Assembly (NCBI GenBank): GCA_902806565.1
Contig: CADCXA010000015.1
Location: forward strand, 434,001-498,000
Direction of reading: 5' to 3'
Source of the DNA: Hypoxylon rubiginosum
Lineage: Eukaryota; Ascomycota; Sordariomycetes; Xylariales; Hypoxylaceae
Length of the DNA stretch: 64,000 bases
The notes below the pieces were generated by a model. The model saw nothing but the letters and a program-made list of their open reading frames with translations, had not been told where the DNA came from and ran no database searches. Positions within the stretch are counted from its first letter, which is position 1. Each line of letters begins with the position of its first letter. This document shows, piece by piece, positions 12,505 through 25,030 of the stretch. Position numbers and translations under genes: made by a program.

Positions 12505-14381
12505 TCACCTAAACGTAGTGTATGGACCTTCGACTTTGACATCTTTGATCCCTTCTGGCATCATGCGAAGCCATTCGGCCCAGTTCTCGAGATTGAGAAC
12601 TTCTTCCGTCAACCGCATCGATAATGTCAGCTGAGGGCCGTGGTGATTCTCGGGACTATAAATCGTCCGTGACGGTTGTGGTGGAGATAACGTAATCGAA
12701 GGTAACCTCGAGTTACCAGAAATCTGGATGTGGAGCGGCGAAGGGAAGCCGATGGCTAATCCCTTTTCCGGATGTTTATCTCGAATGATCTTGGGATAGA
12801 CGGACAGGAGTTTCGAGTGTAGCTCGGCGGCTGTTAGGAAATTCGGAAAACGTTGCGCGGCTCGTGTTCGGAGCTGATCGGCTAGCGTCCTAGTGAAGCT
12901 GTTTCTGTCCAAGACATCAAAATAGTCCTCCGACGATGAGGCCGCAATAAGCTCCAACACCCCCTTTTGCCGAACCATCTTAGAGGACGGATAGTACGCG
13001 GCGTCCATGATGATGAGCGTGTCCGAGCGAGCCTCCTCCAGAATCTGCTGGATGCCGCTCCATCTGATAGTCGACGCCTTCGCACGATCTCGAGAACTAC
13101 TTCGGGTTAGAGTCGCGCATCATACACCAGCTCGGTATCTGGACAAACTCGCCTTGCCAGCACCATCTCCCTGTGCTCGTCCAAGTAACTATACCCGTTG
13201 TAATACACGAGTTTTAGAACATCCCTGGTATCGATCTTGTCCGTGAAATCGTTGATGATGCGAGAGAGCCACCTCCAGGAGTTGGTGCAGCCGTCCGAGG
13301 TGGACGACGGAATCTTGAGGATCTCAGGAGCGTACCGATAGTACTTGTCGAAGACGGTCCCCAATTCCTCTACTGCGGCCGCTACTCCAGGCTCTTCGTC
13401 ATCCTGCCAGTAAATTAGAAGCGCGCAAACGTTACTATAACGACTGCGATGAGGCGAAGCAAGGATCCTCGAAGCAGCTTCCTCCAAGTCCGCCTTTACG
13501 GAATCGATACTCGGCAAGGGCGTAAAATGATTCGTCGTTGTAGCCAGAGGAGAAGTAGACATTGGCTTCTCCAGTCGCGGGCCAGAGGGTAGAGGCGTCC
13601 GGATTCTCGCATCGCTGAGCGGCGGGCGGCCTGGTGCGCTCTGCGGGACAACGGGAGTAACGGGTGTGGAGTCAATCTCCATCTCTTGGGGGTCCTGGGT
13701 AAAGTGATGCCTGACGTGATTGTGGTTGGCGTGGTTGGCGTGGTTGGCATGGTTAGGCGCGGGGCTGATCGGTCGACCAGCCAAGGGCGCCAGATCCTGC
13801 AGAGGACTAGACGAACGATATTTCCGCATAGCGTCTTCCCACGTCATATTATGATGGTTGGGGTGACACTTGTAGGGTTGATCATATGTGAGTACTTATG
13901 CTGCTAACTATTACGCTAATGATAGGAAAAAAGGGAGAAGATCGGAGGCAGACGGGGTAATATGTGTGTGACTTACAGCAACCCTCCGTCTTCTGCAGTC
14001 GGCGCACGCGCCCAGTTTCCGAATCAGTGCGGCCTTCTCCCTCTGCTGAGCTGATAGAGGCCCGGTGCGTCGGCGACTAGCGCGACGGTTGTGCGAGATC
14101 TCGGACCCATCTTTAACCGAGAAGATGGACTGAGAAGACTCTACGCTGTAGGCGGTGGAGTTGGTGTCAGTCGAGGCATTGGAGACAGCCGTTGCATCGG
14201 TAGCATTTGTCGAAGTAGAAGAAGCCGTATCCTTCCTGATAGGCGTTGCCGACTGTGTTGGCGACGCCGGCTGGCTATCATGCTGCACGTGCTCGGGATG
14301 TGCACCTTGACCTTGGCCTTGACCTTGGCCTTGGTGGGGTTGATGCTGTTGCGAAGGCTGATGACCACCAGGTTGTTGTTG

Positions 14382-14418
<37 letters not shown>

Positions 14419-14513
14419 GACTCGTGTTGGTGAGAGACGTGCTGACCTCTATCTCTATCCTCAGTCTTGCTGTCTTTAGGAAATGATTCCAACAGACTGG
14501 GTGCAGGATGCAT
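12505..14513 (-). CDS. Zinc-cluster-like / caspase-like pseudoenzyme fusion
   Basis: Three exons (14513-13977, 13868-13149, 13077-12505) give 609 residues. The introns are 108 nt (GTAAGT..AG) and 71 nt (GTTTGT..AG with a CTCTAAC branch site). Residues 1-170 are disordered with a Gln run encoded by a CTG/CAG microsatellite (14384-14418) and Gly-Gln repeats. Residues about 168-190 carry CADCRRRRVACHP followed by NHHN, resembling a Zn2Cys6 or related zinc cluster with too few cysteines for the classic form. The C-terminal half matches fungal caspase-like (C14-related) proteins. The usual YYGGHG becomes YYNGYS and the usual LLDCC becomes IMDAA, so both the catalytic His and Cys are missing. The later segment GVLELIAAS and the SFTR..L..L helix also fit that family. 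It is inferred to be a non-catalytic, possibly nuclear or scaffold, member. No function is established from the sequence. Confidence 0.8.
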
Positions 14514-17500
14514 GTCGTTCTAGGCGGCTCGCACAATAATAGCACGGCTACCTCATAATGAAGGGTGAGGGAGATGGCTCGGTTCACGAGCGCTATACAC
14601 ACCAGAGAGAAAGAAGAAGAAGAAGAAGAAAAAAATTAGTCGACGATAATCCGAGGTGGAGAATCAAACGAGGGTGATAGTTGGAAATTGCCGCGAAGTC
14701 GAAGGAAATATGTATGTAGTTAATGGAACGGGGTCGAGTACAGCTGGTACCGTAGATCTAGTTCTAGGCACAAACGTAGGCTGATCCACCAGATGTAAGG
14801 TAAGGTGTGTGTATGGTCTATGGTGTGTGGTGTGTGGTGTGTGGTGTATGGTGTATATGGGGTGTTAGTGTTGGATAGACCGTCTATGGTCTATGGAACG
14901 AGAGAAGGGGGAAATACAATGGGGACATGGGGGAAAGATGAGAATGATACAGTGATGATGATGACGATGCGACGGGACCAGAGATAGGTAATAGGTAATA
15001 GGGTAGGCAGACTGGCGAGACTGGCAGACTGGTAGACTGGCAGAACTAATAATAATACCAATACATGGTAGTGTTCCCCCAATGCGTGCAGTTTAGTTAG
15101 TTATTAGTTCGTCCTCTTTTTTTTTTTTCTTTGCTCTCTTTTCTATAGGGACATAGGGACCGTCGACCATCAACCGGCGAGTATCGTGTGGCTTCCGAAG
15201 CGCTCTGTAGTAGCACGAACCTCCAATGAGGGATGCTCTGTCGTCTGTTAGGTTACTTGCGGGTTACTTGTATTATGTACTTGTACCTAGGTACATGCAC
15301 CGCTGTAAAGATTTTCGAATGAGTGCGGGGCACGGGCTTTTCCATGCTATTTTCCCATCTCCAGGGTCTCTTTACGGGTCTCTTCACCTAGGCCTGTTAG
15401 ACCTGCTAGATCCGCTAAGACCCAAGCACATGTACATGTACCTCTACCGCTCACAATCTGAGGAGGGTTACCTACGGCGTGGAACTTTAAATTATTTTCT
15501 ACTTCTCCAGGGGTGGGGACCGGTCAAAACGTCTCCATCTCCATACATTGATGTATGTATCGTGTATCGTATGTACGAAGTATCTGAGGTAAAGGTCCTT
15601 GTTATTATTACACTGGCGTCCTTTTTTCCCGGTTCCCTTTTTTTGAGTCTTTTTTTAGATAATATTTTATTTTATCATCTATTTTCTTCTGTTTGCTACT
15701 TAATAGCTCCGAGTCCATTCTCGCCTACCTCCTCCTCTTTTTACATCTTTCTCTTACCTTGCCTTTCTCCATACATAATAGTCGAGGTTCAACATAGTAG
15801 TCGAGGTTCAGGTTGTTGTCAGTTTTTCTTTTCTTTTTCATTAACCAAAAGGGCCGCTTGTGTCTCATTCGCCGAAATTACAACCCTTAACAAGGTCTAC
15901 ATAAGTTCCCATCTTATTATGTATAATCTGAGCTGCAGATTACCAACCGATAATCTATTTCGGTCAATAGAAGAAAAGCAAAAATAAAAAAATAAAAAGA
16001 AATAAGAGAGAAAATAAAAACATGGGGGGCTCTCAAACTGCGACTGTAACTGCAACTGCAACTACAACTGCAACTACACAGAGTTCCTCACGCTCACGTT
16101 AGGTATCGTTTCAATCTGATTTTGACCGTGGCTACGGCGGATCTCAGGTAAACACGTGGTAGCCCATTTCCTATCCATTTTACGTCCAGTCCGCCAATGG
16201 AGCCCCTTGGTCCGCCAATCATCGCAAGCGCCAGCGCAGAACAGTCGCAGACCATACAGCCCAGAGACGTGACACTCGGGGGTGTCCACACGCACTACCC
16301 CCCTCCCTAGCCCGTCGACCGTAGGCTCTTCGGTCAAGAGGCGAGGCGATGCGAGGCGACACAAGATCAGACACGTCTGCGCTGTGAGGCCACACACGAA
16401 CCTGCCTACCTACCGACATTACCAATGCATGGCCAGATGTAAAAGATACCTTGCCTACATACATCCTACATACCTACCTCCTATACCTTATTTTTACATA
16501 GTACCAGCTTGCCCTGGAAGCAGTCCACTTGTTGTTGCTGCTGCTGGTGCTGCTGCTGCTACGTCCACGGCCGCCGGGCCACGTCCTTCTCACTCATTCA
16601 CTCACTCACTCACTCACTCTCCCTCTCACACACGCGCTCCCGCGCGCGCTGTGGCCCCCTTGTCCCGTTCTTTTGTCTCTCCTTTTCTTGTTTGTGGCCC
16701 GTCTGCCGCCCTCATCCGACGCTGCGAAATGCAAATCTGTCACAGGCGAATATGCATCCTTCACTCGGTCTACGACGCGATGCCATGGATCAGCCCATGC
16801 ATTCTACTTCCCACCCCGGATTGACTGATTTGTTCAGCCGATATGAGCTTTTATGCAATTTGTTTGTCATCTGATGCCGATATTTTCTGATCTACGATTC
16901 GGCTCAAATCCCCGTGACCTATCCCCTATCCCTTATCCTGCTCTTGTTTCGTCTCCCTGTGTTTGTCACCTTCTCCAATGCCCATCTCCGGGCTACGGCT
17001 GAGCGAAGGTTTGTGTCACCCTCATACCGACCCGCGTCTGGGGTGGGCTCCCCTTCACCTTTCCCGCATCCTTTCTCGGTGGCTGGGCTGGGGTTGATAT
17101 GACCTCTTCGGTCAGACACGGTCCAACCCCCCTTTTTTTCCGTAGCTCATCCCCCCTCCTTTACCGTCAGGTCGAACATCCTCCTAGACGGGGATGCCGT
17201 CCACGAAATTGCCGAAAGGCATATGTACCTCGGCCTCTTTAGATCTGCATAACTGGGAAAAATATGCAGAAAGCCTATCTCCTATCTTCAGCCCTGGCAC
17301 GTCCTTCGGTCACAGTTTCTGCAAGTCTACGTCGCCTTTCTTGGGTACATTACCACATCATACAACTATGTCGCACCGCTTCTGGAAGGTCGGTAGAAGG
17401 TGACTGGACGGAAGGGCCCTCGGCATCCCCTCACCGAACCCCCGAGCTGGCATAGACGCATCCTGATAGGGTAAAAGTGTTCGCAAACATGTTCTCCGTG

Positions 17501-20500
17501 GGGACCGCAGCTAAGGTATGTTGGAACGCCTTGGCAGACTTACCTCCGCATTAGTACCAGAACCAGACGCCCGCGAGAAGAGAAAAAAAAAAGAAAATTA
17601 TTATCTCCTCCCGGTGATAATACCAATCAGCAGCCATGCATGGGAAACCATGGCCGCTTGGCCGCTCAGGAGTTCTCGCTGGCTCGTGGCCCGTAGCTTA
17701 CGGACGGATTCCTAATATATCATGCCCCTGCTGATACGTCGAATAGGATCCCTTATATCAAACATTTGGGGGCCGAAACGAGGAGGATCTAATAGACGTC
17801 CCTGGCCCTGTCATACCCAAGGCACCCCCGCAATGAAAGCCTCCCGATAGAATTGCCTCAATCTCCGGTCTAGGATAGGCTTCGCTGAAAGTTTCCTGAT
17901 GAAATGGGGCCTGTCACTCAAACCGCTTTGCGCATGAAATCGTTGGATAATTCTGAGAGCCTAACCATCGGAATCGATTCCGATCAGTTCCGTCATAACT
18001 TACAGCATTGGTGTTTCGACCCTTATAGTCACACTACTAGGACTACTAGGACTCTCAGGAATTGTATCTCAAGTGCAGCTTCTTCATACCCGGGAAGACT
18101 AGCAACCTACCAGTCCGCATATGTTGGGCACTTGAAGCATATGTCAGGACGCCATTGGTTAGCGATGGTGTTGCATATTGATAGATGATCACGTACCGCG
18201 CCAATGGAGAGACACAAGAGAATGGGGAACGGCGCGAGAGGCCTGAACTAACACATTCCTCACATTCAGCTTGTCCTTTCCGACTATTGCCGCATCATCT
18301 ACTACTTTGAGAGACTATAGAGGATCCTCTACCATATATCTACCATATATGATCCGCATCCCATTCGTATCTTATAGCACCTTTGCCATGGTTTCATCTG
18401 GCAGCACGCGGAAGCGGTTCTCTGCCCGAACAGACCTTTGTAGAGCTAGGACGGCTCTGGAGAACCATAGTCCATGTTTCTCTTGGCACTATACAGATCT
18501 ATGAAGACTGGTATCTAGAAACACCTGAGCATATCGTGTAACGCCTATACGTCGACAGGTCGATGATATATCCATGACGAAATTTTGTTGGCGCTACATG
18601 GCGTCAATAGTCTCAGATAACGTTATACCGGTGCTCTATTACTGGCGCCTCCCGTCTTACCTTAACGCCTCTCCCGTTTACCTGAAGCTCGGTCTGCAGA
18701 CGCCTCATTGCAAGGGTTTCCCATGGAAGAGCAGGTACCTCAAAGCAAAGTGGGCAATGAGACGAGCGCCCAGTCATGCTGGTGCAACATTCAGCCCGTT
18801 TTTCATGAAACATTGGTGATCTTAACAATTCTATCCCACCGGAGGCGGATACTCATTACATATGTAGTAGACTTCACACGCCGATCAAGGGAAGTCTATC
18901 AAGACGGCGCTGGCTCCGAGGCCATGCCCAGCCTATTGCTACGGAGCATCCCCTTGACGAGCACGAGTACAAGGTAGCCATCTCCAGCAAGTGCGTAACA
19001 TGCGTGGCGAGGTAATCTACACATAATTTATAATTATAAACATTTAAGCCATATAGAAGCAGCCTAGCGAATTATGACCGGACCCTCTAAACATCACACT
19101 GTTGTTGTTGTTGACGATGAGAGGCTCCTATGAACCTCGTGCCGGGATAAAGGCGTACTCTGCCGATAGGTATGCTGGTGAAAGCCGGGGCTGCCTCGTG
19201 TCTGCCAGGGAGACGCCGTGGCGCCTCGTCCCTCTTTGGGCTCTCGCTTACACGGGTCGGCTGACGCCGTTGCTGCCTTACCCTATTATGCTATACAACT
19301 CGATCATACCTACTAGACCGTCGAGACCTCAGACTAGGTAAGCAAAGGGTCGTATCATATAAGAGCTCCAGCTCCCCACCTAGGTGCGTGGGTGAACAGC
19401 TAAGCTACCTAGTAGTCCTTACAGCTGGCTCTCCAGGTCTGGTGTCAAGAACCTATTGGTCCTGTCTCACTGTCATCGGCAAGGCGTTCCGTCCGGCGTT
19501 CTTTCTTCGCCCGCCGAGCTTTAATAGTCTCGTTTTTTTAAAGGGGCTCCAACAACAACCCGTCTAGCTTCTACAGCTAGACACGGATGCGCGCATAAAC
19601 ACCAACACATATAAACACATACATACACGAATACATAGACGCGGGAATGATAATAGAGGCTGATAGGTGACCCCCGAGGGAGCCCCTCATCACGTGTAAG
19701 TGGTAAACAGCGCTTCAAGGCGGGAGGAGCTAATCGGATTCGTCGGAAATTATCACCAATCTATAAAATGCCCAGCCCAGTTACCGGTGGGTTACATGAT
19801 TATCACGAGCTGCATGCAATAGGCAAAAGAAAAGCTACCTGCCTACAGCTTTTCGAACAACGGCCGCATATGCCTTTGTACGACGTCCGCGAGGCCCGGT
19901 CTTTGCCGTGTATTATGTGTGTGTGTATATGTGTGTGTGTGCGTCGAATATAACAAGTGACAATAGTAATAATGACAACACCACCATTAAGAGACAAGAA
20001 GAAAAAGGAAAGAAAAAAAAACAGACTCCTCTAAGCCGGGCTCAGAGTACGCTGCTGCTACCACTACCGTTACATGGCTGACCCGGTAGTCAGACAACAT
20101 GCATGTCAGGAACGCTACCATAACCCATAGATGGATGGATAGATAGACGTGGTGGTGGTGAGGGTGTCGCGAAATGATGTATCTATTATTCGAGACCGGT
20201 ACACTTTGGGGACTTAATCTGCTTATATACACTACCTGATACATACCATACCCACCGCACTCCGTCTCCGGCTCCGGCTCCGGGCGCCGGAGGGTGCAGA
20301 TCGCTACGCCGATTTTGCTGGCTGGCTGGCTGTGGATCTGCCGACTCTCATTGTCGACCTTAGAAACCCGACCTTTCATTTTCCCGTCCGAAATAAAATC
20401 CGTGCTTGATTCCTACGAGGTACCGAACCCTAGTACGTCCGTACGGATGTGATCCCCGTGTGGCGTGTATATTCGATGTAGACATGTCGTCTGGAGAGCG

Positions 20501-20949
20501 GCATGACGTGAAATATATAGACTTTGGACTTTTTGCCTTTTGCCGCATTTCACTCATCAAGGAAACTCACTGAAGCCTAATAATGAGCAACGAGATATCA
20601 CGAACATCCTCTCAGGTAGCTAACAACGTCTACTTACTCAATACCGAGCAAGCAAAATCTAAACTCTTAAAACATTCTGTTCTCATTGGAAACAACTACA
20701 TACCGAACCCAAGGTAGCCCAGCCTACATCTAATTCCTTCCATCCCATTTCTACCTACCTACTTTGGAGTAAAAACCGTATCCCGTAACGCCAATGAATG
20801 CCCTTTGCTTTCCTTTCTATGCTATGAAGTTTTTCCTCATTAAAAATTTGCGTATCGTGATACCTAGTTCAAGTTCACCGTCTTTCTAACAACGCGGGCG
20901 AAAATCCTGCTTCAGCAACAAGAAGAAATTAAAAATAAGAACATCCCTT
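14514..20949. other. 6.4-kb gene-poor region
   Basis: No reading frame here shows a recognisable domain or a credible exon chain. Visible are a TGTGGTG-type microsatellite (about 14805-14862), an AGACTGGC repeat (15005-15045), poly-T tracts, an AACTGC hexamer run (16036-16075) and a TCACTCACTC run (16590-16620). A TACCTAGGTA palindrome lies at 15284-15293. The longest plus-strand frame (15226-15987) has no domain and poor composition. The part next to 14514 must hold the promoter and 5' UTR of the caspase-like gene. The part near 20949 holds the 3' flank of the phospholipase gene. Confidence 0.55.
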
Positions 20950-22911
20950 TTATAGTGCCAGGAACGCAGCCGCGAGCCCGAACACGCCGTACGCTAGGCC
21001 GGCGGCCGCACCGCCCCCGCCGTAAATGCTAGCACCCAAGCTCTGGGCGTCGAGCGACAGGATCGGCGTAGGCTCGTAGCTAGACACGGGCGTGCTGTCC
21101 GTCGTCCCGTTCCAGCAGTACCGGTCGAAGCAGCGCGCGCACGTGGCCCCGGCGTCGGTCCCCGTGCGCGCGACGCTGCGGCTCAGCACGGCGCACGCGA
21201 CGCACGCGGGCCACTCGGCGTCGCTCGCCGTGCCGTTGCCCATCGTGGCCACGTTGTAGCCGTTCCGGATGATGGCGTTGCGCTCCTCGTCGGTGTAGGA
21301 CGGGTCGAAGGTCGACACGTTGCTTAGCGCGGTGTAGGGGGTGTTGGCCAGGTAGACAACGAGAGGGGGGACGTGGCTCGCGTTGGCGAACTCGGACGCG
21401 TCGCAGCCGAAGAAGGACGGGCGCTGGTTTAGGCCGAGGTTGATGAAGGTCTCGGCGTCGGGGACGCGCGGGAAGGCGGTGCCGTTGGCGATGGAGTTCA
21501 GGCTGCGCTCGTACGTGGCCCGGAGCGCCGTCGCGTTCGGCCAGTGGTAGAGCGTGTCGGCCGAGGAGTCGACGGCGAAGATGACGTCGAGGCCGCGCAC
21601 GGGCTGGATGAGCGGGTGCAGGGGGATGTTCTGCAGGTCGCTGCCGCCGTCGACGAGGGTGAGCTGCTCGTCGTCGGCGCTGGCGTTGGAGTCGTTGGCG
21701 AAGTGGAAGAAGGGGTTCGGCGTCCAGGCCGCGATGTCGTTATCGTCGTTGCCCAGGTCCGTCAGGATCGCCTCGAGCGCGTCGACCACCACCGACGGGA
21801 TCGACGTGTCCGAGAGGTTCTGCAGGAGGAACGAGTTGAAGAGCGAGCTGCTCGTGCCCATGACGAAGCTGTACGAGTCGAACCCGCGCACGCAGTGGCC
21901 GTCGTCAGGGATGCTGCCAGCGCTGAAGTTGGACCCGACGTACCGCAGGGGCGCGAAGCCGAAGACGGTGGGGTCGTAGGACCCCATCTCCCAGGGGTTG
22001 AACTCGTAGACGGTCGAGTTCAGGGAGATGATCTGGGTGTTGGGCCTGCGCTCGTCGGCGATGAGGATGGGCATGGGCGTGTCCGCATCCGCGAAGCCGG
22101 GAAAGTCGGCGATGGACGAGAACGTGTAGGCGGGACCGCCGTCGGTGTCGTTGATCAGCTGGACCGAGAGCGCGCGGCCCCAGTAGTCCGTGATGGAGGC
22201 GTCGTAGCCGGCGTCCCGCTTGTCGTCCACCTGGTCCTTGATGTCGTCCCAGTACTCGACGGTGTTGACGATCGAGATGCCTCGGCGCTTGGGGCCCTGG
22301 AAGATGGAGTTGGAGAACTGCCACAGGGCGGAGTCCTGGTAGCCGTCGCGGAGCTGGACGACGGTGGAGAAGTTGTTGGCGAAGATGGAACCGACCAGCC
22401 AGCCGCCGCCGGATAGGCCGGCCAGGTACGTGCTGCTCTGGAGGAGGCCGCCGATGCCGCCGGCGTCGGTCGAGCCCGGCACGCGACTGTCGGCGGCGGC
22501 GATAAAGCCGGCGCCGTTCATGAGCGCCCGGTAACCGCCACCGGAGACGGCGATGCCGATATTGGGCACGACGGAGAAATTCTGCGAATTAGAGGTGATG
22601 TAGCCGGGGGCGTCGAAGTCGGTCAAGTTGCAGTTGCGCAGGAACTCGATCATGGGATCGACCGTCTTGCTCCTGCGCGTCTGCAGCCAGTCCTGCTCCG
22701 ACTGCGACAGCGTGCCGCCGGCCCGGATGGTCGGGCGGTCCGAGGGACAGTCTACGGTGGCGGGCGCATAGCTGCCGGAGGGGTTGTCCGGGGACGCGCG
22801 ACGGAGGATTTCCGCGACTTCGATGGCGGCCTTGGCCACTAGGGCGTCTCCGGTGGGCGACCCGAGGGCGGCGGATAGTAGCGAGAGCAAGGGTAGAGGT
22901 AGGAACCGCAT
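20950..22911 (-). CDS. Lysophospholipase / phospholipase B, probably GPI-anchored
   Basis: A single exon encodes 653 residues. It starts with a signal peptide (residues 1-17, ending SAALG) and ends in a Gly/Ala-rich hydrophobic tail (about 625-653) typical of GPI attachment. The catalytic centre of the fungal PLB/cPLA2 fold is complete. There is SGGGYRAL (about 123-130, Arg stabilising phosphate), the nucleophile elbow GLSGGGW (Ser about 167) and the catalytic Asp in [14 protein letters not shown] (Asp about 421). Many NxS/T sites and paired cysteines fit a secreted glycoprotein. By family it releases fatty acids from phospholipids and lysophospholipids at the cell surface or outside the cell. 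The start is the only ATG giving the signal peptide. Codon use is strongly C/G-ending, unlike the flanks. Confidence 0.95.
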   Translation of the reverse strand: MRFLPLPLLSLLSAALGSPTGDALVAKAAIEVAEILRRASPDNPSGSYAPATVDCPSDRPTIRAGGTLSQSEQDWLQTRRSKTVDPMIEFLRNCNLTDFDAPGYITSNSQNFSVVPNIGIAVSGGGYRALMNGAGFIAAADSRVPGSTDAGGIGGLLQSSTYLAGLSGGGWLVGSIFANNFSTVVQLRDGYQDSALWQFSNSIFQGPKRRGISIVNTVEYWDDIKDQVDDKRDAGYDASITDYWGRALSVQLINDTDGGPAYTFSSIADFPGFADADTPMPILIADERRPNTQIISLNSTVYEFNPWEMGSYDPTVFGFAPLRYVGSNFSAGSIPDDGHCVRGFDSYSFVMGTSSSLFNSFLLQNLSDTSIPSVVVDALEAILTDLGNDDNDIAAWTPNPFFHFANDSNASADDEQLTLVDGGSDLQNIPLHPLIQPVRGLDVIFAVDSSADTLYHWPNATALRATYERSLNSIANGTAFPRVPDAETFINLGLNQRPSFFGCDASEFANASHVPPLVVYLANTPYTALSNVSTFDPSYTDEERNAIIRNGYNVATMGNGTASDAEWPACVACAVLSRSVARTGTDAGATCARCFDRYCWNGTTDSTPVSSYEPTPILSLDAQSLGASIYGGGGAAAGLAYGVFGLAAAFLAL

Positions 22912-24679
22912 GGTAGCCTTGTTCTACCTGGTACCTGGGTAGCCGTAAAAATAACCTAACGCGACAAGGGCAGAGCAGAAAAGAGGGAAGATGGGAAGAA
23001 AGAAAAGAAGAAGGCAAAGAGGTGATCAGTTTCAGTCGAGTTGCACTGGCATGTCATGGACTAGTTATATCCACCCAGATTGGGAAATTACACGACTAAT
23101 GTAAGCTCCAGTCCGGAAAAAAAAAGAAAAGAAATGGAAGAGCAGGTGAAATTCCCCGGAGCCCTCCCTCACCGGAAAGCGTGAATACATAAAGGCAGGC
23201 AAAGGGAGAGAGGGAGCAAAGGGATCAAAACTGTTTGTGGCCGGTCATCCTAGCCATCCTAGTTACCTGTCGACCAACCTCTACTCTCTATTCTCTACTC
23301 TGCCCTGCTACCCGTAACGGGATACGCCGTGTACGATGTTGTAAAGCGTAGAAAGCGTAGAAAAGCGATACATCATTACGCTAAGCAATGCTATCGTCAG
23401 CCGCAAGCCGGCTTGGCAGTAATCCGAGCCAATACCAACATTTCCAAGCTGTGTGCCGTAAGCGGGCTGGCGCTGGCGGATGGTCTCATAAGGGGCAGTG
23501 CTAAAATTGCGAGCATCGCGAAGATCTTTCATTAGTCGTGGTTGGCTTGATTTTTTTTTAATCCTCTTCTTTTCTTTCTTACCCATAATTCACATTATGT
23601 TATTAAATTTTCTTCGGATAGCCTACCTCGCCCACCTCGCCCACATCCTTTACCGCTAGCCTACCAGCCTACTAGGCACCTGCTGTAATACACACCTAGG
23701 TCTGCCGAGCTACTTGTGCTCAGCTGGCAGGTACAAGACAAGGTAGGCTAATACACATCCGATTCTAGGTGTTATACGGTAATCGAGGGGTCTAATAGGA
23801 CCCGTTACGGCTAGCACGGAAGTACTGTGGTGCCTTGCATAGGTACCCGCGGGTAGTGACGTTTTAGGGCGCACTTACAGGCACCAACTATAGTAGGCGG
23901 ACGATCGGACGATGGGCGATCTGCGGACCGCGTGGCTGGGGCCATGACGATTGCCCAGTCCGAACTATCCGGGGAAAACCACATGCTTCCGAGAATCTAC
24001 ACATATTCTTAATATTCTACTGGAGAACAGCCACATATTTTCCATATTTTGAATCTTTCGGAATCGGATGATTAACAACTCACTGCCCTCTTCGTATAAT
24101 CTTCGTATAATCTTCGTATGGAGTTCTTATCTGATCTGATAAACGATACGTATGATGTGAACGTGTTGGGGTGTTACCTAATCCCCTACTATTGATTCTT
24201 GCTAACCTGGATTTTATTTCTTCTACCACGTCGGTACAACCCCCGTCAATCAATTAGACGAAAACATATGTCTATAGCATATAGTAAGTTTTCGAATTAC
24301 AAAAACCTGCACAACTTGTAGCGACTCGGGGATAGTCGATTTCATAAGTCGGACTCGGCCGGTGTCGAACCCGGAATTAAGCCAGCAGGTTGGGTTCAAC
24401 AGTCTTTATCCTCAAGCGAATAAAGGCAGTTCCTCGCCTGGTAATTCACCTTATTGCTGCTAATGCGAAAATATGAGAAATGAAGCATATTTACTAAGTT
24501 TACTAGGTAGGTACGTAAGCTACGAGAAAAGTATCCTTGGTCTTAAGCTAAGTCGATGAAAACTACTGCTTCGAGAACATCATCTACGCACGCTACAATC
24601 TTGACCAGAACTCCGCTCTCTGGCCAAGGAGATATTCACAGGGTTATGAATAAGCTCCTTGCCCCTTTCTCCTTCACTT
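22912..24679. other. Intergenic, upstream of the phospholipase gene
   Basis: I see no gene here. A pyrimidine-rich stretch lies upstream of the phospholipase start as read on its own strand. A short inverted, T-arm-like motif occurs at 24358-24373 (see rejected items). Confidence 0.55.
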
Positions 24680-25030
24680 CTACACAAAGTCATTTATCGT
24701 CCAACCGTACCTCCGGTGCATCTTCCACCCTTCGCCTTGCAAAAAGCTCAGCTGCAGCCGCCTGTGACTGGGCGGCCGACGAAACCTGGTGAGGATATTG
24801 GGGCTACTGGGATGGACATAAAACCATATTCCGTCCTGTATCCCCAACAATTGGAAGCCCATACGCTCTACAGCTGTCAGGAAGTGTCCCCATCCGTGCC
24901 TTCCCGGGAGGCGCTGGCCGTCGAACATTGCCCGGATCAGCGGCATGTATTTTCTCGGGATGTGGAACGGCGGGGCCATCTTGTGATCCTGTTTCAGCTT
25001 ATGTATTTGATCTTGAGAGCGGTGTGTATC
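24680..25030 (-). pseudogene. Orphan C-terminal fragment of a fungal protein family (possibly HicA-like fold)
   Basis: An open minus-strand frame runs from 25030 to a stop at 24680. Its first ATG is at 24979. The readable protein has PFHIPRKYMPLIRAMF, then HGWGHFLTAVERMGF, GIWFYVHP and finally HRRYGWTINDFV. This order (W..FL.AM...GF, then W.F.P, then (R/K)..RRYGW) resembles a C-terminal module seen in many fungal hypothetical proteins. I recall it as possibly related to the HicA fold, which is uncertain. The upstream end runs into a TGA at 25031-25033; an AG just before 25030 might be a splice acceptor. No convincing upstream exon was found, so I call it a fragment. It could instead be a small intact gene of 99 residues. 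Confidence 0.45.

Noticed and set aside
13007..13148. Frameshift in the caspase-like gene
   Set aside because: A 71-nt intron (13078-13148; GTTTGT donor, CTCTAAC branch site, AAG acceptor, phase 0) restores frame and gives the conserved ASTIRW segment.
15226..15987. 253-codon plus-strand open frame
   Set aside because: No domain, erratic composition over poly-T and microsatellite stretches, and no codon bias like that of the real genes.
16282..16874. Overlapping open frames rich in Ser, Leu and His
   Set aside because: They follow TCACTCACTC and TGCTGC microsatellites in several frames at once, which indicates low complexity rather than coding.
21544..22416. 290-codon plus-strand frame opposite the phospholipase gene
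   Set aside because: It is a shadow of a G+C-rich coding strand; the minus strand carries the full catalytic motifs.
24340..24380. tRNA-like T-arm (CCGGGTTCGACACCGG on the minus strand)
   Set aside because: The stem-loop has the wrong geometry (4-bp stem, 8-nt loop) and no acceptor stem or A box could be paired around it.
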